Origin: Rhodothermaceae bacterium
Lineage (GTDB): Bacteria; Bacteroidota; Rhodothermia; Rhodothermales; Bin80
Length of the DNA stretch: 64,000 bases
Direction of reading: 5' to 3'
Assembly (NCBI GenBank): GCA_009838195.1
Contig: VXSC01000047.1
Location: forward strand, 214,219 to 278,218
The position numbers and the translations under genes were made by a program. The notes below the pieces were generated by a model that ran no database searches, had not been told where the DNA came from, and saw only the letters and a list, made by a program, of their open reading frames with translations. Positions 46,972 through 57,030 of this stretch are shown one piece after another. Positions within the stretch are counted from its first letter, which is position 1, and every line of letters begins with the position of its first letter.

Positions 46972-48488
46972 GAGCCGGTGGTATCGGGTTCAACGGGGGC
47001 AAGGCTTAAGCCGGTATTAATATAGAGATCGGGTAGAGCCGACTGCAACCGGGTTACCCCCGCGTCCGTGACCTCGGTCTGCCAAAGATAGATTGAGTTG
47101 AGTGCAGGCAGGTTTTCAAGATGAACCAGGCCGGAGTCCGTGACTGCCGTTCCATAGAGATTCAGGTATTCCAGGAATTCCAGATCGCTCAGATGAGCCA
47201 AGCCGGCGTCGGTCACGGACGTTTGTTGAAGGTGCAGGCGCGTCAGATGTGGTAGACCCGCAATGACCTCCACTAGGTCATCGCCAACCGGAGAACGTCC
47301 GAGATCAAGCCAGGCAATATTTGTAGACAATGGACGCAATGCTTCCTGCAGCCCACTCGCGTCTGTACATGTTTGTGGATCCACACAGCGTACCTGCAGA
47401 TAGGGCTCATTCTCGGCCAAAGGGGTAACGGACACACCCAAACTGGCAAGTTGGGCGACATCCATGGAATCAGGCGGAGTCGTATCCAAAGCAAAAATGC
47501 CTGTGCGGATTTCATCCAGACCCATATGATCCACGATCGTTTGCGTCACCGGAGACCATTCTACATCCGGTAATAACTCTTCAAAGGAAGCCCCGGCATC
47601 AATCCACCAGCGCAGCAGTTCGGCTTCTGCAATAGAGAGTTGTGGGCTTTCGGCGGGAGGCATCCGGTCATCCGAGCTTGCGGGTAGCCAAATACGGTGG
47701 ATCAGTTCGCTCTCATGTGCACGACCTGCAACAATCGGAGAACCATTGTCTCCACCCTCAGTGATAAACTCGGGCTCATCAAGGCGTAAGCCGCCCCGCT
47801 GCGCATCAGAGCCGTGACAGGCAGTACATCTGGCTTCCAGGATTGGAGCAATCAAAGCTGCATAGACCGTAGTCTCGGCAGGGTTCTCAAGTTGCAGACG
47901 CCCGATATCAGCTTTCTTGGGTAACCCTGCCACCTGACGTATACCGTCAGGCAGATAACGGGATAAGTGATCCGGGCCATGCGTAAGTACTCCTCCAAAA
48001 TGCCCGGTTAAGGCAACGGTCAGAAGCATGAACCCCACCGCGATCCCGTAAGCCCGGCGCTCCCAGTTCTTGAGCCAGCGCTCTGAAAGACCAGGCCAGG
48101 CTTTGTACAGGTATGCCAGCGCAGCGAATAGTACAACCAGGACTCCCATGCGCTTATGCCAAGCCAACTGGTCTGCAGCATACCCACCCCCTTGGGCTAG
48201 ATAGAGCCCTGCGGCTACAGCAAGGATGGAACTCCATACACCGATATACAGGAGAGCCAGAATGCCTGTGTCATAGCGCCCCCGGAGAGAAGGCCTGCGT
48301 GAAAGCCCCTCAAGCAGGGCAGCCACTACAAGAATCCCAATCGGCAGATGGACAACCATGGGATGGAACCGCCCCAAAAACAGAGTGAAATCACTCGGCT
48401 GACCACTACCGGGGACCATTATCAGCATGAACACCACAAAGGCGAGGCCCATGCATAACCAAATCAAAGATTGCTTCATAAAAATCAA
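46968..48488 (-). CDS. Membrane DUF2231 - cytochrome c - leucine-rich repeat fusion protein
   Basis: The 506-residue protein has an N-terminal helix and then a DUF2231-type membrane region (RFHPMVVHLPIGILVVAALL, with further helices to about residue 168; several His residues could bind heme b). A planctomycete-type cytochrome c domain follows, with CTACH (Cys221, Cys224, His225). The C-terminal third (about 385-495) has leucine-rich repeats of the type TDAGLAHLSDLEFLEYLNLY. It probably anchors electron transfer in the inner membrane, with the LRR part binding a partner. It starts six bases after a DUF1501 gene and overlaps the sulfatase by four bases. Confidence 0.85.
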   Translation of the reverse strand: MIFMKQSLIWLCMGLAFVVFMLIMVPGSGQPSDFTLFLGRFHPMVVHLPIGILVVAALLEGLSRRPSLRGRYDTGILALLYIGVWSSILAVAAGLYLAQGGGYAADQLAWHKRMGVLVVLFAALAYLYKAWPGLSERWLKNWERRAYGIAVGFMLLTVALTGHFGGVLTHGPDHLSRYLPDGIRQVAGLPKKADIGRLQLENPAETTVYAALIAPILEARCTACHGSDAQRGGLRLDEPEFITEGGDNGSPIVAGRAHESELIHRIWLPASSDDRMPPAESPQLSIAEAELLRWWIDAGASFEELLPDVEWSPVTQTIVDHMGLDEIRTGIFALDTTPPDSMDVAQLASLGVSVTPLAENEPYLQVRCVDPQTCTDASGLQEALRPLSTNIAWLDLGRSPVGDDLVEVIAGLPHLTRLHLQQTSVTDAGLAHLSDLEFLEYLNLYGTAVTDSGLVHLENLPALNSIYLWQTEVTDAGVTRLQSALPDLYINTGLSLAPVEPDTTGS

Positions 48489-48494
48489 CAGAAA

Positions 48495-49961
48495 TTAGGC
48501 CAGTACTTCATGTACTACATGGCCGTGCACATCGGTCAAGCGAAAGTCTCGACCCTGGAAGGGATAGGTTAACCGGAGATGATCAAACCCAAGCAAATGC
48601 AAGATCGTCGCCTGAAGATCATGAACATGCACCCGGCCGCTTACTGCGCTGTAGCCAATCTCGTCGGTCTCGCCGTGTGTCATACCTCCCTTAACTCCAC
48701 CACCGGCCATCCACATGGTGTACACATCGCTATGATGATCCCTCCCGACGAAGGGGTTATCCGAGCCGGTACGGTTTTCCAGCATCGGAGTCCGACCGAA
48801 TTCTCCACCCCAGATGACCAGAGTTTCGTCAAGGAGTCCCCGCTGCTCCAGGTCGTTCAAGAGCGCTGCAACGGGACGGTCTGTCTCTTGGCAGCGTTCT
48901 ATGAAACCCCCAGTCAGGGACTCACTCTCTCCGGCTCCGTGTGAGTCCCATCCCCAGTGGAATAGCTGAACAAAACGGACACCCCGCTCGACGAGTCTTC
49001 GCGCCAGGAGACAGTTGTTGCTAAACGCGGTCTCTCCAGGCTCTGTGCCGTACATCTCATGGATATATGCAGGCTCACGACTGATGTCCATCGCGTCCGG
49101 GACGGACGTTTGCATCCGGAATGCCATCTCGTATTGCGCGATCCGGGTGAGGATCTCCGGGTCCCCAACCTCCCCGTGCTGCTGCCGATTGATCGTATTG
49201 ATGGCATCAATTGATTTGCGCCGTAAACTGCGCGGTACCCCGTCCGGGTCTCCGAGAAAAAGCACAGGATCTCCACTGGTCCTGCACTGGACTCCTTGAT
49301 AGACAGTAGGCAGAAATCCACTCCCGTAAACGCTGGCGCCCGCATCCGGGGCTGCTCCTCCCGAAAGCAGGACAACAAACCCAGGTAGATTGTCATTTTC
49401 AGTCCCCAGCCCGTACGTGACCCAAGAGCCCATGCTGGGACGACCCAACCGGGGACTTCCCGAATGAACCAGTAGTTGTGCCGGAGCATGATTGAACTCG
49501 TCAGTGTGCATGGCCTTCAAAAACGCGACCTTATCGGCAACCTGCCCCAGGTATGGCATATGATTCGAGATCCATGCCCCTGATTCTCCGTGCTGCTGAA
49601 ATGTTGCCTGAGGCCCCAACATCTTTGGGATCCCCCGGATAAAGGCAAACCGCTTCCCCTCCAGAAGAGACTCTGGGCAGTCCTGGCCATGCAGGCGTGC
49701 AAGTTCAGGCTTGTAGTCAAACAACTCAAGTGGGGAAGGCCCGCCCGCCATATGGAGAAAGATGACCCGTTTGGCACGTGGTGTAAAATGCGGACCTCGG
49801 GAGGTAAGTGGATCCCGGGGACCGGTAGAGGTCGCTCCGAGCGACGCAAACGCGAGGGCCCCAAACCCTGCACCCGCCGACTTCAGAAAATGGCGCCGTG
49901 TGACATGACCCAAATAGATATCACGAGCTTCTTTAGCAAGATTCATTTGTGCTCTCTTCAC
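48495..49961 (-). CDS. DUF1501 protein, Tat-exported (pair 1)
   Basis: The 488-residue protein has a twin-arginine signal (TRRHFLKSAGAGFGALAFAS). Alkaline-phosphatase-superfamily landmarks of DUF1501 follow: FLHMAGGPSPLELFDYKP, GWDSHG, GGEFGRTP, GRDHH and VHDLQATILHLLG; Asp and His residues in these are likely metal ligands. It differs more from the other two copies in the operon than they do from each other. It is separated from its cytochrome partner by a 39-base gap, the only wide junction in the operon. The activity of DUF1501 is not established. Confidence 0.9.
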   Translation of the reverse strand: MKRAQMNLAKEARDIYLGHVTRRHFLKSAGAGFGALAFASLGATSTGPRDPLTSRGPHFTPRAKRVIFLHMAGGPSPLELFDYKPELARLHGQDCPESLLEGKRFAFIRGIPKMLGPQATFQQHGESGAWISNHMPYLGQVADKVAFLKAMHTDEFNHAPAQLLVHSGSPRLGRPSMGSWVTYGLGTENDNLPGFVVLLSGGAAPDAGASVYGSGFLPTVYQGVQCRTSGDPVLFLGDPDGVPRSLRRKSIDAINTINRQQHGEVGDPEILTRIAQYEMAFRMQTSVPDAMDISREPAYIHEMYGTEPGETAFSNNCLLARRLVERGVRFVQLFHWGWDSHGAGESESLTGGFIERCQETDRPVAALLNDLEQRGLLDETLVIWGGEFGRTPMLENRTGSDNPFVGRDHHSDVYTMWMAGGGVKGGMTHGETDEIGYSAVSGRVHVHDLQATILHLLGFDHLRLTYPFQGRDFRLTDVHGHVVHEVLA

Positions 49962-50000
49962 TGAGATGGATGCTATCTAATGTGTTCTTCAGAATTGAAG

Positions 50001-52469
50001 TTACTCTTTCATGAGAAACTGATCAAGATTCAGGATCGCATTAGCGACAATGGTGAGTGCTGCCAATTCCGCAGACTCGTGATCCCCGATCAACCGGGCA
50101 GCGTCTTCGGCGCCTTCTATATAATGCGTGAGCGCATCCGTGTACAAGGCGGTCAATACATCCAGGGCTTCACGGTCCGGAGAGGTTCCCATAGCATAGA
50201 TATATCCTGCCTTAACTGGATCCTCGGCCGCTTGCATCCCCTCTGCCAGTGCCTGTGCCGCTTCAATAAATACGGGATCATTCAGAGAAACCAGCGCCTG
50301 CAGGGGCGTGTTGGTTCGGATCCTTCGGGATACACAAAATTCGCGACTAGGGCTATCAAAGGTCGCCATGGATGGGTATGGGACGGTGCGTCTCCAGTAG
50401 GTATATATCGCGCGTCGGTAGCGGTCATCCCCTTCACTGGTTCGCCACTGGCGGCTGTCATACGGATTTCTCCAGAGTCCTTCCGGCTGGGGCGGCATCA
50501 CGCTCGGCCCGTACATCTTCGAACTCAATAGACCACTCACATGCAGTGTCTGGTCCCGAATCTGCTCCGCACTCAGGCGAAAACGAGGCCCGCGTGCTAG
50601 ATACCGGTTACGAGGATCTGTCTGCAGTAACTCATCCGTCACGTGCGATGACTGGCGGTAGGTTGCCGAAAGGACGATCATGCGCAGAAGAGATTTAACA
50701 CTCCAGTCATGGTCCTCCACGAAACTGATCGCTAAATAGTCCAGAAGTTCTGGATGTGATCGCTCCAGCCCCTGGGTTCCAAAATCTTCCAACGACTCCA
50801 CCAGACCAATGCCAAACAGCTGCTCCCAGAATCGGTTGACCGTCACACGAGCTGTCAGGGGATTTTCACCGCTAACCAGCCACTCTGCCATCCCCAGACG
50901 ATTCCGAGGAGCATTCTCCGACATGGCAGGCAATACATCCGGGGTATCTGGATGCACGACTTCTCCTTTCAAAAGAAAGCTTCCTCGCTCAAGTACATGC
51001 GTCCGGCGCTGGAATGGAAGTTCCTGCATGACCGGGGTATGGATGGGGTTTAATGCTCGCAGTTCGCGCTCTTTTTCCGCTCTCTCTTCCCGTAAACGCA
51101 CAATCACTGGATCATCACTCAGACCGGCATAGACATAATCAAGAGTCCATCGCTGCGCATCCCCTCGCTCGGTCTCCAGCGTTGCCACGACCCGTTTAAC
51201 CTCGTTCTGCAGCATAAGCCGGACCTGTCCGATCACTTCAGGCTGATCCAGGGTCGTTTCCCATGTACGGCGCTGACGGGCCAGTGAATCCGAGCGAACC
51301 CGGGCAATCATCGCCTCTTCCAAGCGGGCAATCTCTTGGAGGAGTGCCTCACCCTCTGCAGCCATCTCCTCTTCAAATAAGGGAAGGGTCGGAAATTCAC
51401 TGTCCAGATCACGGTCTGCCGTGCTGTTGAAAAAGGCAAAAAATTCGTAATACTCCTCGTGCACAAATGGATCATAAGGATGCCCGTGACACTGAACACA
51501 CGCAAAAGACGTCCCCTGCCATACCTCCCAGGTCGTATTCACCCGGTCAATGACAGCAGCTGTCCGGAACTCCTCGTCATCGGTTCCCCCTTCCGTGTTA
51601 GTCATTGTATTTCGATGAAACGCGGTCGCAATCAACTGGCTTTCAGTCGCCTCTGGCAGCAGATCTCCCGCCAACTGCTCAATCGTGAATTGGTCAAAAG
51701 GCATGTCTTCATTGAATGCCCGAATGACCCAGTCCCGGTAACGCCATATCGTTCGACCGACATCTTTTTCATATCCCTTGGAGTCTGCGTACCGCGCAAG
51801 GTCCAACCACATCGCTGCCCACCGCTCGCCATACGCAGGCGAAGATAGAAGTGAATCCACATACGTTTCGTACGATGCTTCGTCTGTACACACCTGTTTC
51901 ACATTATCCGGCTTTGGCGGCAGCCCCGTCAGATCCAGTGTAACTCTTCGTACCAGAACCGGACAAGCTGCCTCGGGCTGCGGAAGTAGATCCCTCTGAT
52001 CCAATTGGGCAAGAACAAAGTGGTCAATGGGCTCACGAACCCACTCCGGCTCCGATACATCCGGCAATGGGGGACGCTCTGGAGCAACATACGCCCAATG
52101 ATCCTCCCAATGTGCACCCTGCTCAATCCAGGTTTGTAGCGTTTGGATTTCATCAGGCGTGAGCGGCTGCTCATCCTTGGGCATTCGATGGGCTGGATCG
52201 GTGTGTGCGACGCGCCGCAAAAGCTCACTTTCTGAAGGCTCAAAGGGAACGATGGCACGCTCTCCAGACTCCGCTGTGGAGAGGGCCTCATGCCGGAAGA
52301 GCAAACTCAACTCTCCCTGCCGCCGAATTCCCCCATGACAATTTACGCACCGCTCATTCAGAATGGGGCGAACCTGTTCGTTAAAACTAACTTGTGGAGC
52401 ACGCTGACAGCCCCCAAGCAGAAACGCTGCCGCAGGTAACACCACAAGGATTACCCAAAGGTTTTTCAT
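50001..52469 (-). CDS. Cytochrome c lipoprotein, PSCyt1-DUF1549-DUF1553 (pair 1)
   Basis: The 822-residue protein has a lipobox LGGC (Cys21) and a planctomycete-type cytochrome domain with CVNCH (Cys41, Cys44, His45). DUF1549 covers about 130-340 and includes a second heme motif CVQCH near its end. DUF1553 covers about 540-790 ([44 protein letters not shown]). Unlike its two homologs in the operon it lacks a LamG-type insert between these domains. It is exported and lipid-anchored. It overlaps the upstream DUF1501 gene by four bases. Confidence 0.92.
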   Translation of the reverse strand: MKNLWVILVVLPAAAFLLGGCQRAPQVSFNEQVRPILNERCVNCHGGIRRQGELSLLFRHEALSTAESGERAIVPFEPSESELLRRVAHTDPAHRMPKDEQPLTPDEIQTLQTWIEQGAHWEDHWAYVAPERPPLPDVSEPEWVREPIDHFVLAQLDQRDLLPQPEAACPVLVRRVTLDLTGLPPKPDNVKQVCTDEASYETYVDSLLSSPAYGERWAAMWLDLARYADSKGYEKDVGRTIWRYRDWVIRAFNEDMPFDQFTIEQLAGDLLPEATESQLIATAFHRNTMTNTEGGTDDEEFRTAAVIDRVNTTWEVWQGTSFACVQCHGHPYDPFVHEEYYEFFAFFNSTADRDLDSEFPTLPLFEEEMAAEGEALLQEIARLEEAMIARVRSDSLARQRRTWETTLDQPEVIGQVRLMLQNEVKRVVATLETERGDAQRWTLDYVYAGLSDDPVIVRLREERAEKERELRALNPIHTPVMQELPFQRRTHVLERGSFLLKGEVVHPDTPDVLPAMSENAPRNRLGMAEWLVSGENPLTARVTVNRFWEQLFGIGLVESLEDFGTQGLERSHPELLDYLAISFVEDHDWSVKSLLRMIVLSATYRQSSHVTDELLQTDPRNRYLARGPRFRLSAEQIRDQTLHVSGLLSSKMYGPSVMPPQPEGLWRNPYDSRQWRTSEGDDRYRRAIYTYWRRTVPYPSMATFDSPSREFCVSRRIRTNTPLQALVSLNDPVFIEAAQALAEGMQAAEDPVKAGYIYAMGTSPDREALDVLTALYTDALTHYIEGAEDAARLIGDHESAELAALTIVANAILNLDQFLMKE

Positions 52470-53881
52470 GCAAATAATGGTGTCATCACAGTCCCATGAA
52501 CATCCGTGAGGCGAAAACGACGCCCCTGATACCTAAATGTAAGACGTTCATGGTCAATCCCCAACAGGTGCATAAGGGTTGCCTGCAGATCGTGTACATG
52601 CACCGGATCCCGGACAATATTATATCCGAGATCGTCCGTCTCACCGTAGCTCAACCCACTCCGGATCCCGCCACCTGCCATCCATAGCGAGAAGCATCTC
52701 GGATGATGATCCCGACCATAATCTATGTCTGTCAACCGTCCTTGACAGTAGTTCGTACGCCCAAATTCTCCTCCCCAGATGACCAGTGTGTCATCCAGCA
52801 TCCCGCGCTGCTTCAGGTCCTGCACCAGCGCAGCCGAAGGCTGATCCGTTTCCTTTGCCTGGACTTGAATTCCGGCTGGTAGCCCCCCATGATGATCCCA
52901 CCCTTGGTGAAAGAGCTGAATGAAGCGTACCCCGCGTTCCGCCAGACGCCTGGCCAACAAACAGTTGGCGGCAAACGTGCCGGGTTCCCGGGCATCCTCG
53001 CCATAAAGATCAAAGATGTATTCCGGCTCATTCGAGAGATCCATCACCTCAGGCACGGAGGTCTGCATCCGGTAAGCCATTTCATACTGGGCGATCCGGG
53101 ACTCAATACGCTCCCAGCCAGGGCTCCCTTCTTTGAGGGTATGCAGCTGGCGCAACCGGTCCAATTGCATTTTCCGCTGTGCCGACGACACGCCATCTGG
53201 ATTACTTAAGTACAGCACGGGATCTTGTCCGCTTCGAAATTGCACGCCTTGGTGCTGCGAAGGCAGGAACCCATTCCCCCAAAGCCGTGCATACAATGGC
53301 TGTCCTCCCTTGTCCTTGGTGATCAGCACACAGAATGCCGGTAGGTTTTCGTTTTCTGTTCCGAGCCCGTAGCTAAGCCATGACCCAAAGGATGGTCGAC
53401 CGGCAATCTGTGAGCCCGTAAGGAAAAATGTAATGGCTGGATCATGGTTGATCGCTTCGGTATGCATGGACTTGACAAAGCAAAGTTCATCCGCAACCTT
53501 CGCTGTATAGGGCATCAACTCACTGACCCATGCACCGCTTTCTCCGTGCTGGGCAAAGGAAAAATGGGAGCGAGCCAACGGGAGCGTGTTCTGAAACCCC
53601 GTCATCCCGGTCAACCGCTGTCCCTTTCGAACCGACTCCGGCAGCTCCTGCCCGTGCATCGCATTGACCTTGGGCTTATAATCAAACAGCTCGAACTGTG
53701 AGGGGCCACCACTCTGAAAGAGGTAGATAATTCGCTTGGCACGCGGGACCACATCCGGATCAGCTGCCATCACCGGATTGACCAGGGAAGACAACGCAAG
53801 CCCACCCAGCCCCATACCGAGCCGCTCCAGAAACTCCCTGCGTGTGCTGAGAGGATTATAATTGCAACACTCGTGCATCAA
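52466..53881 (-). CDS. DUF1501 protein, Tat-exported (pair 2)
   Basis: The 471-residue protein has a twin-arginine signal (STRREFLERLGMGLGGLALS). It has the DUF1501 landmarks YLFQSGGPSQFELFDYKP, GWDHHG, GGEFGRTNY, GRDHHPRC and VHDLQATLMHLLG. It is very similar to the copy at 56999-58459 over the whole length, which points to duplication of the pair. It overlaps genes on both sides by four bases, so expression is tightly coupled to the cytochromes. Confidence 0.92.
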   Translation of the reverse strand: MMHECCNYNPLSTRREFLERLGMGLGGLALSSLVNPVMAADPDVVPRAKRIIYLFQSGGPSQFELFDYKPKVNAMHGQELPESVRKGQRLTGMTGFQNTLPLARSHFSFAQHGESGAWVSELMPYTAKVADELCFVKSMHTEAINHDPAITFFLTGSQIAGRPSFGSWLSYGLGTENENLPAFCVLITKDKGGQPLYARLWGNGFLPSQHQGVQFRSGQDPVLYLSNPDGVSSAQRKMQLDRLRQLHTLKEGSPGWERIESRIAQYEMAYRMQTSVPEVMDLSNEPEYIFDLYGEDAREPGTFAANCLLARRLAERGVRFIQLFHQGWDHHGGLPAGIQVQAKETDQPSAALVQDLKQRGMLDDTLVIWGGEFGRTNYCQGRLTDIDYGRDHHPRCFSLWMAGGGIRSGLSYGETDDLGYNIVRDPVHVHDLQATLMHLLGIDHERLTFRYQGRRFRLTDVHGTVMTPLFA

Positions 53882-56800
53882 TATTTCTCAATCGACTCAT
53901 CAAAAGATAACAGTGTGCTCGCAATCATAGTATGCGCGGCCCACTGTGCAAGGTTCGATCCCTGTTCCAGGGGAGATTCTCCAATTTCCAGTAATTGTCT
54001 CGCGGACTCCGGGTTCCGAGAAAAGAGTTCAAACTGTTCCCGATACAATGCTTTGAGGGTCTGCGTTTCGGGGGGCGTTGGACTTCGCCCCGTCAGCGCC
54101 CGAAATCCCAACTCAATCTGCCCCTCGAGCGTACCCTCTTTCAGCATACGAGCGGACAGATGACGCGCAGCCTCCACATATTGGGGATCATTCAACAGAA
54201 CCAAGGCCTGCATGGGAGTCGCCGTCCGCTGACGGCGCAGTACACACTGTGCCCGTGTCGGCATATCGAACGTGATCAACGAAGGGGGCGGCGAGGTGCG
54301 CTTAAAGAATGTGTACAGCGTGCGCCGATAGAGGTCCCTGCCCGAGCTCTGATCATACTGGATCCCGGACTTCTCTTCCCAAAGACCCTCTGGCTGGTAC
54401 GGCTTCACGGGAGGTCCTCCCAAGGTTTGGTCAAGTAATCCACTGACTGCGAGCGCCTGATCACGAATCATTTCGGCACTCAGGCGAAGCCGGGGTCCCC
54501 GGGCTAATTGCTCATTTCCTGGATCAAATGCCAAAAGTTCAGCTGTGGGCTCGGATCGCTGCCGATACGTGGCGCTGGTCACAATCAGTCGCTGCATGGC
54601 TTTGATATCCCATCCAGACTCTATGAAGGTCGTCGCCAGATAATCAAGGAGTTCCGGAAATGATGGCAATGCACCCTGTCGTCCAAAATCTTCGGGTGTT
54701 GACACAATCCCCGTCCCAAAATATTTTTGCCAGTGCCGGTTCACCGCGACACGCGCGGTAAGAGGATGCACAGGACTAAAGAGCCACTCTGCCAATCCGA
54801 GTCGATTTCGCGGCAGGTCGTCGGGCAGCGGCAGAATAGCCTCCGGCGTGTGTGCTTCAACTTGTGCGCCTAGGGCATCGTACTGACCACGCTCCAGGAC
54901 GTGTGCCACACGCGGGGCGTGCATCTCCTGCATGACCATGATTTCCGGGATGCCCTTCAGGAGTGTATTTTCCTCTTCACGTAGATCCTGGAGGATCACA
55001 TGTGAGCGTTGCCACGGGACCACTTCATGGGCAAGATACCACCGGAACATGTCCTCTGAATCCAGTGGTGCATCCAGGTTCCCGGCCAGTCGGGCAACCT
55101 CAAAACCATACAGCACGCGATCATACAGCTCAAGCTCATCCACTGCCCCATCTCGCAATCCGCTATCTCTGAATCGATACCCAATCTGAAGTGGTACCTC
55201 CATTGTATCATACGTAATGTGACGCGTCAGGCCATCACGAATGACCTCCACCTCGGCGGGGAGGCCATCTATGTAGAGACGCAGACCGGAAGCACGACTG
55301 GATCCGTCATACGTCATTGCGACATGTGTCCAATCCTCGAGCGGGACGGTAGCGGTTGTTTGAATGCGTACGGAGTTTTCCGGCCACATATGGGCCAGTT
55401 GCGCAACTAGGTGACCACGATCAAGTGCCAGCTCCCAGCCCCGGCTGCCTGCGTCAAGGGCAGCCTGTGTCCGATGGATGATCAGCCCCGTCTCCTCCCC
55501 AGGGTTGATCCAGATACTGACCGAAAACGGCGTGGTCCGCTCGAATTCCTGCACATCCGTAAACAGGAAACCGCTTTCGCCGTCAAAAGCCATTGCATTG
55601 CCGGTATGGCCGGGCACTACGGTCGGACTAAAGACAGCCTCTCCCCTCTTGTTTCCATTGCACTGGAGGATCTCTCCATTCAGAGATTCAAATTCACACT
55701 GAAGGATCGGAGAGGATTGAAAGCCAGGGGGCACGGATGGGCTCCAGGATTCAAAGCGTGCTCTTGAGGCTTCAGTCAGATCTAAAACAGCGCGCTCTGC
55801 TGCTTTGATTTCCCGAGCTAAACGATCTAGTTCATCCTCTTGATCTGGATTTGGCAGATCCATTGCTGGGACCGGTACTGCGTCAGTAAAATGGGAAGTC
55901 TGCCCCGACTCGTCTACACTATTGAAAAAGGCAAAGAGCCCATAGTAATTGCCCTGCGTGATCGGGTCGTACTTATGATCATGACACCGCGCGCACTCAA
56001 GCGTCAGGCCCATGAATGCAGTTCCAAGTGTATTGACGCGGTCAGCCACGTACTCGGTCCGGAACTCTTCCTCTATGCTGCCTCCCTCATTGGTCTGCCG
56101 GTGATTCCGATTGAAGGTCGTGGCAAGCCGTTGCTCCAGGGTTGCGCCCGGCAACAGATCGCCTGCGAGTTGCCACGTTCCAAATTCATTGAATGGCAGG
56201 TTTTGGTTGTATGCGCTCACCACCCAGTCACGCCATGGCCATACGTAGCGATCCCGGTCATTCTGGTAGCCATGCGTATCTGCATATCTGGCAATATCAA
56301 GCCACGCCGAGGCCATATGCTCTCCGTAGGCCGGTGAATCCAATAGCCGATCCACCACCTTTTCGTAGGCATTCGACGAGGTATCTGACAAGAAAGCATC
56401 CAGCTGTTCCAGCGTCGGAGGGAGCCCCGTCAGATCAAGGGTAACCCGCCGAAGGATGGTACTTCGTGTTGCCTCTGGAGAAGGAGTAAATCCCTGTTGT
56501 TCAAGATTCGACAGAATGAAATAATCAATCGCATTGTTTGGCCAGTCAGATTGTTCTACTGTAGGTAGGTCGGAATACGTTGGCACAAGAAAGCTCCAGT
56601 GGGGTTTCCACTCAGCCCCCTGATCAATCCAGCGGGCAATCATCGCAATCTCGTGATCCGAAAGGGACAGGTTTGACTCCGGCGGAGGCATCTGGAACTC
56701 TGCATCCTCGGAATGAATCCGCGAATACAGCCGACTTTTTTTGAGATTTCCCGGGACGATTGCATATCCACCCGAGATCAATTTTGTCTGTTTTGCTGTG

Positions 56801-57030
56801 GATTCCTCATCCAGACGCAAATCGGCCTGTCGGGCATTGGCATCAGGTCCATGGCAGGCATAACAGCGATCAGACAGGATGGGGCGGATATGGAAATTGT
56901 AATCAACAACCTCTGGCAGCGCCGCATGGTCGGTGTGGGATGCGCGACCGCATCCCATACTCACAAGCAACAGAAGACAACCTGCAAGACGCAAGTTGTC
57001 AGGCCAAAAGATCCTTAACGACATGACCAT
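53878..57030 (-). CDS. Cytochrome c lipoprotein with LamG insert, PSCyt1-DUF1549-LamG-DUF1553 (pair 2)
   Basis: The 1,050-residue protein has lipobox SMGC (Cys27; the start may be the ATG at 57024) and cytochrome motif CYACH (Cys56, Cys59, His60). DUF1549 lies at about 145-350 and contains a second heme motif CARCH in the segment CARCHDHKYDPI. A concanavalin-like LamG domain lies at about 455-630 (GNAMAFDGESGFLF, FSVSIWINPGE), and DUF1553 at about 740-1000. LamG domains bind carbohydrate, so the protein may bring heme chemistry to a glycan. It overlaps the DUF1501 gene before it by 32 bases. Confidence 0.92.
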   Translation of the reverse strand: MVMSLRIFWPDNLRLAGCLLLLVSMGCGRASHTDHAALPEVVDYNFHIRPILSDRCYACHGPDANARQADLRLDEESTAKQTKLISGGYAIVPGNLKKSRLYSRIHSEDAEFQMPPPESNLSLSDHEIAMIARWIDQGAEWKPHWSFLVPTYSDLPTVEQSDWPNNAIDYFILSNLEQQGFTPSPEATRSTILRRVTLDLTGLPPTLEQLDAFLSDTSSNAYEKVVDRLLDSPAYGEHMASAWLDIARYADTHGYQNDRDRYVWPWRDWVVSAYNQNLPFNEFGTWQLAGDLLPGATLEQRLATTFNRNHRQTNEGGSIEEEFRTEYVADRVNTLGTAFMGLTLECARCHDHKYDPITQGNYYGLFAFFNSVDESGQTSHFTDAVPVPAMDLPNPDQEDELDRLAREIKAAERAVLDLTEASRARFESWSPSVPPGFQSSPILQCEFESLNGEILQCNGNKRGEAVFSPTVVPGHTGNAMAFDGESGFLFTDVQEFERTTPFSVSIWINPGEETGLIIHRTQAALDAGSRGWELALDRGHLVAQLAHMWPENSVRIQTTATVPLEDWTHVAMTYDGSSRASGLRLYIDGLPAEVEVIRDGLTRHITYDTMEVPLQIGYRFRDSGLRDGAVDELELYDRVLYGFEVARLAGNLDAPLDSEDMFRWYLAHEVVPWQRSHVILQDLREEENTLLKGIPEIMVMQEMHAPRVAHVLERGQYDALGAQVEAHTPEAILPLPDDLPRNRLGLAEWLFSPVHPLTARVAVNRHWQKYFGTGIVSTPEDFGRQGALPSFPELLDYLATTFIESGWDIKAMQRLIVTSATYRQRSEPTAELLAFDPGNEQLARGPRLRLSAEMIRDQALAVSGLLDQTLGGPPVKPYQPEGLWEEKSGIQYDQSSGRDLYRRTLYTFFKRTSPPPSLITFDMPTRAQCVLRRQRTATPMQALVLLNDPQYVEAARHLSARMLKEGTLEGQIELGFRALTGRSPTPPETQTLKALYREQFELFSRNPESARQLLEIGESPLEQGSNLAQWAAHTMIASTLLSFDESIEKY

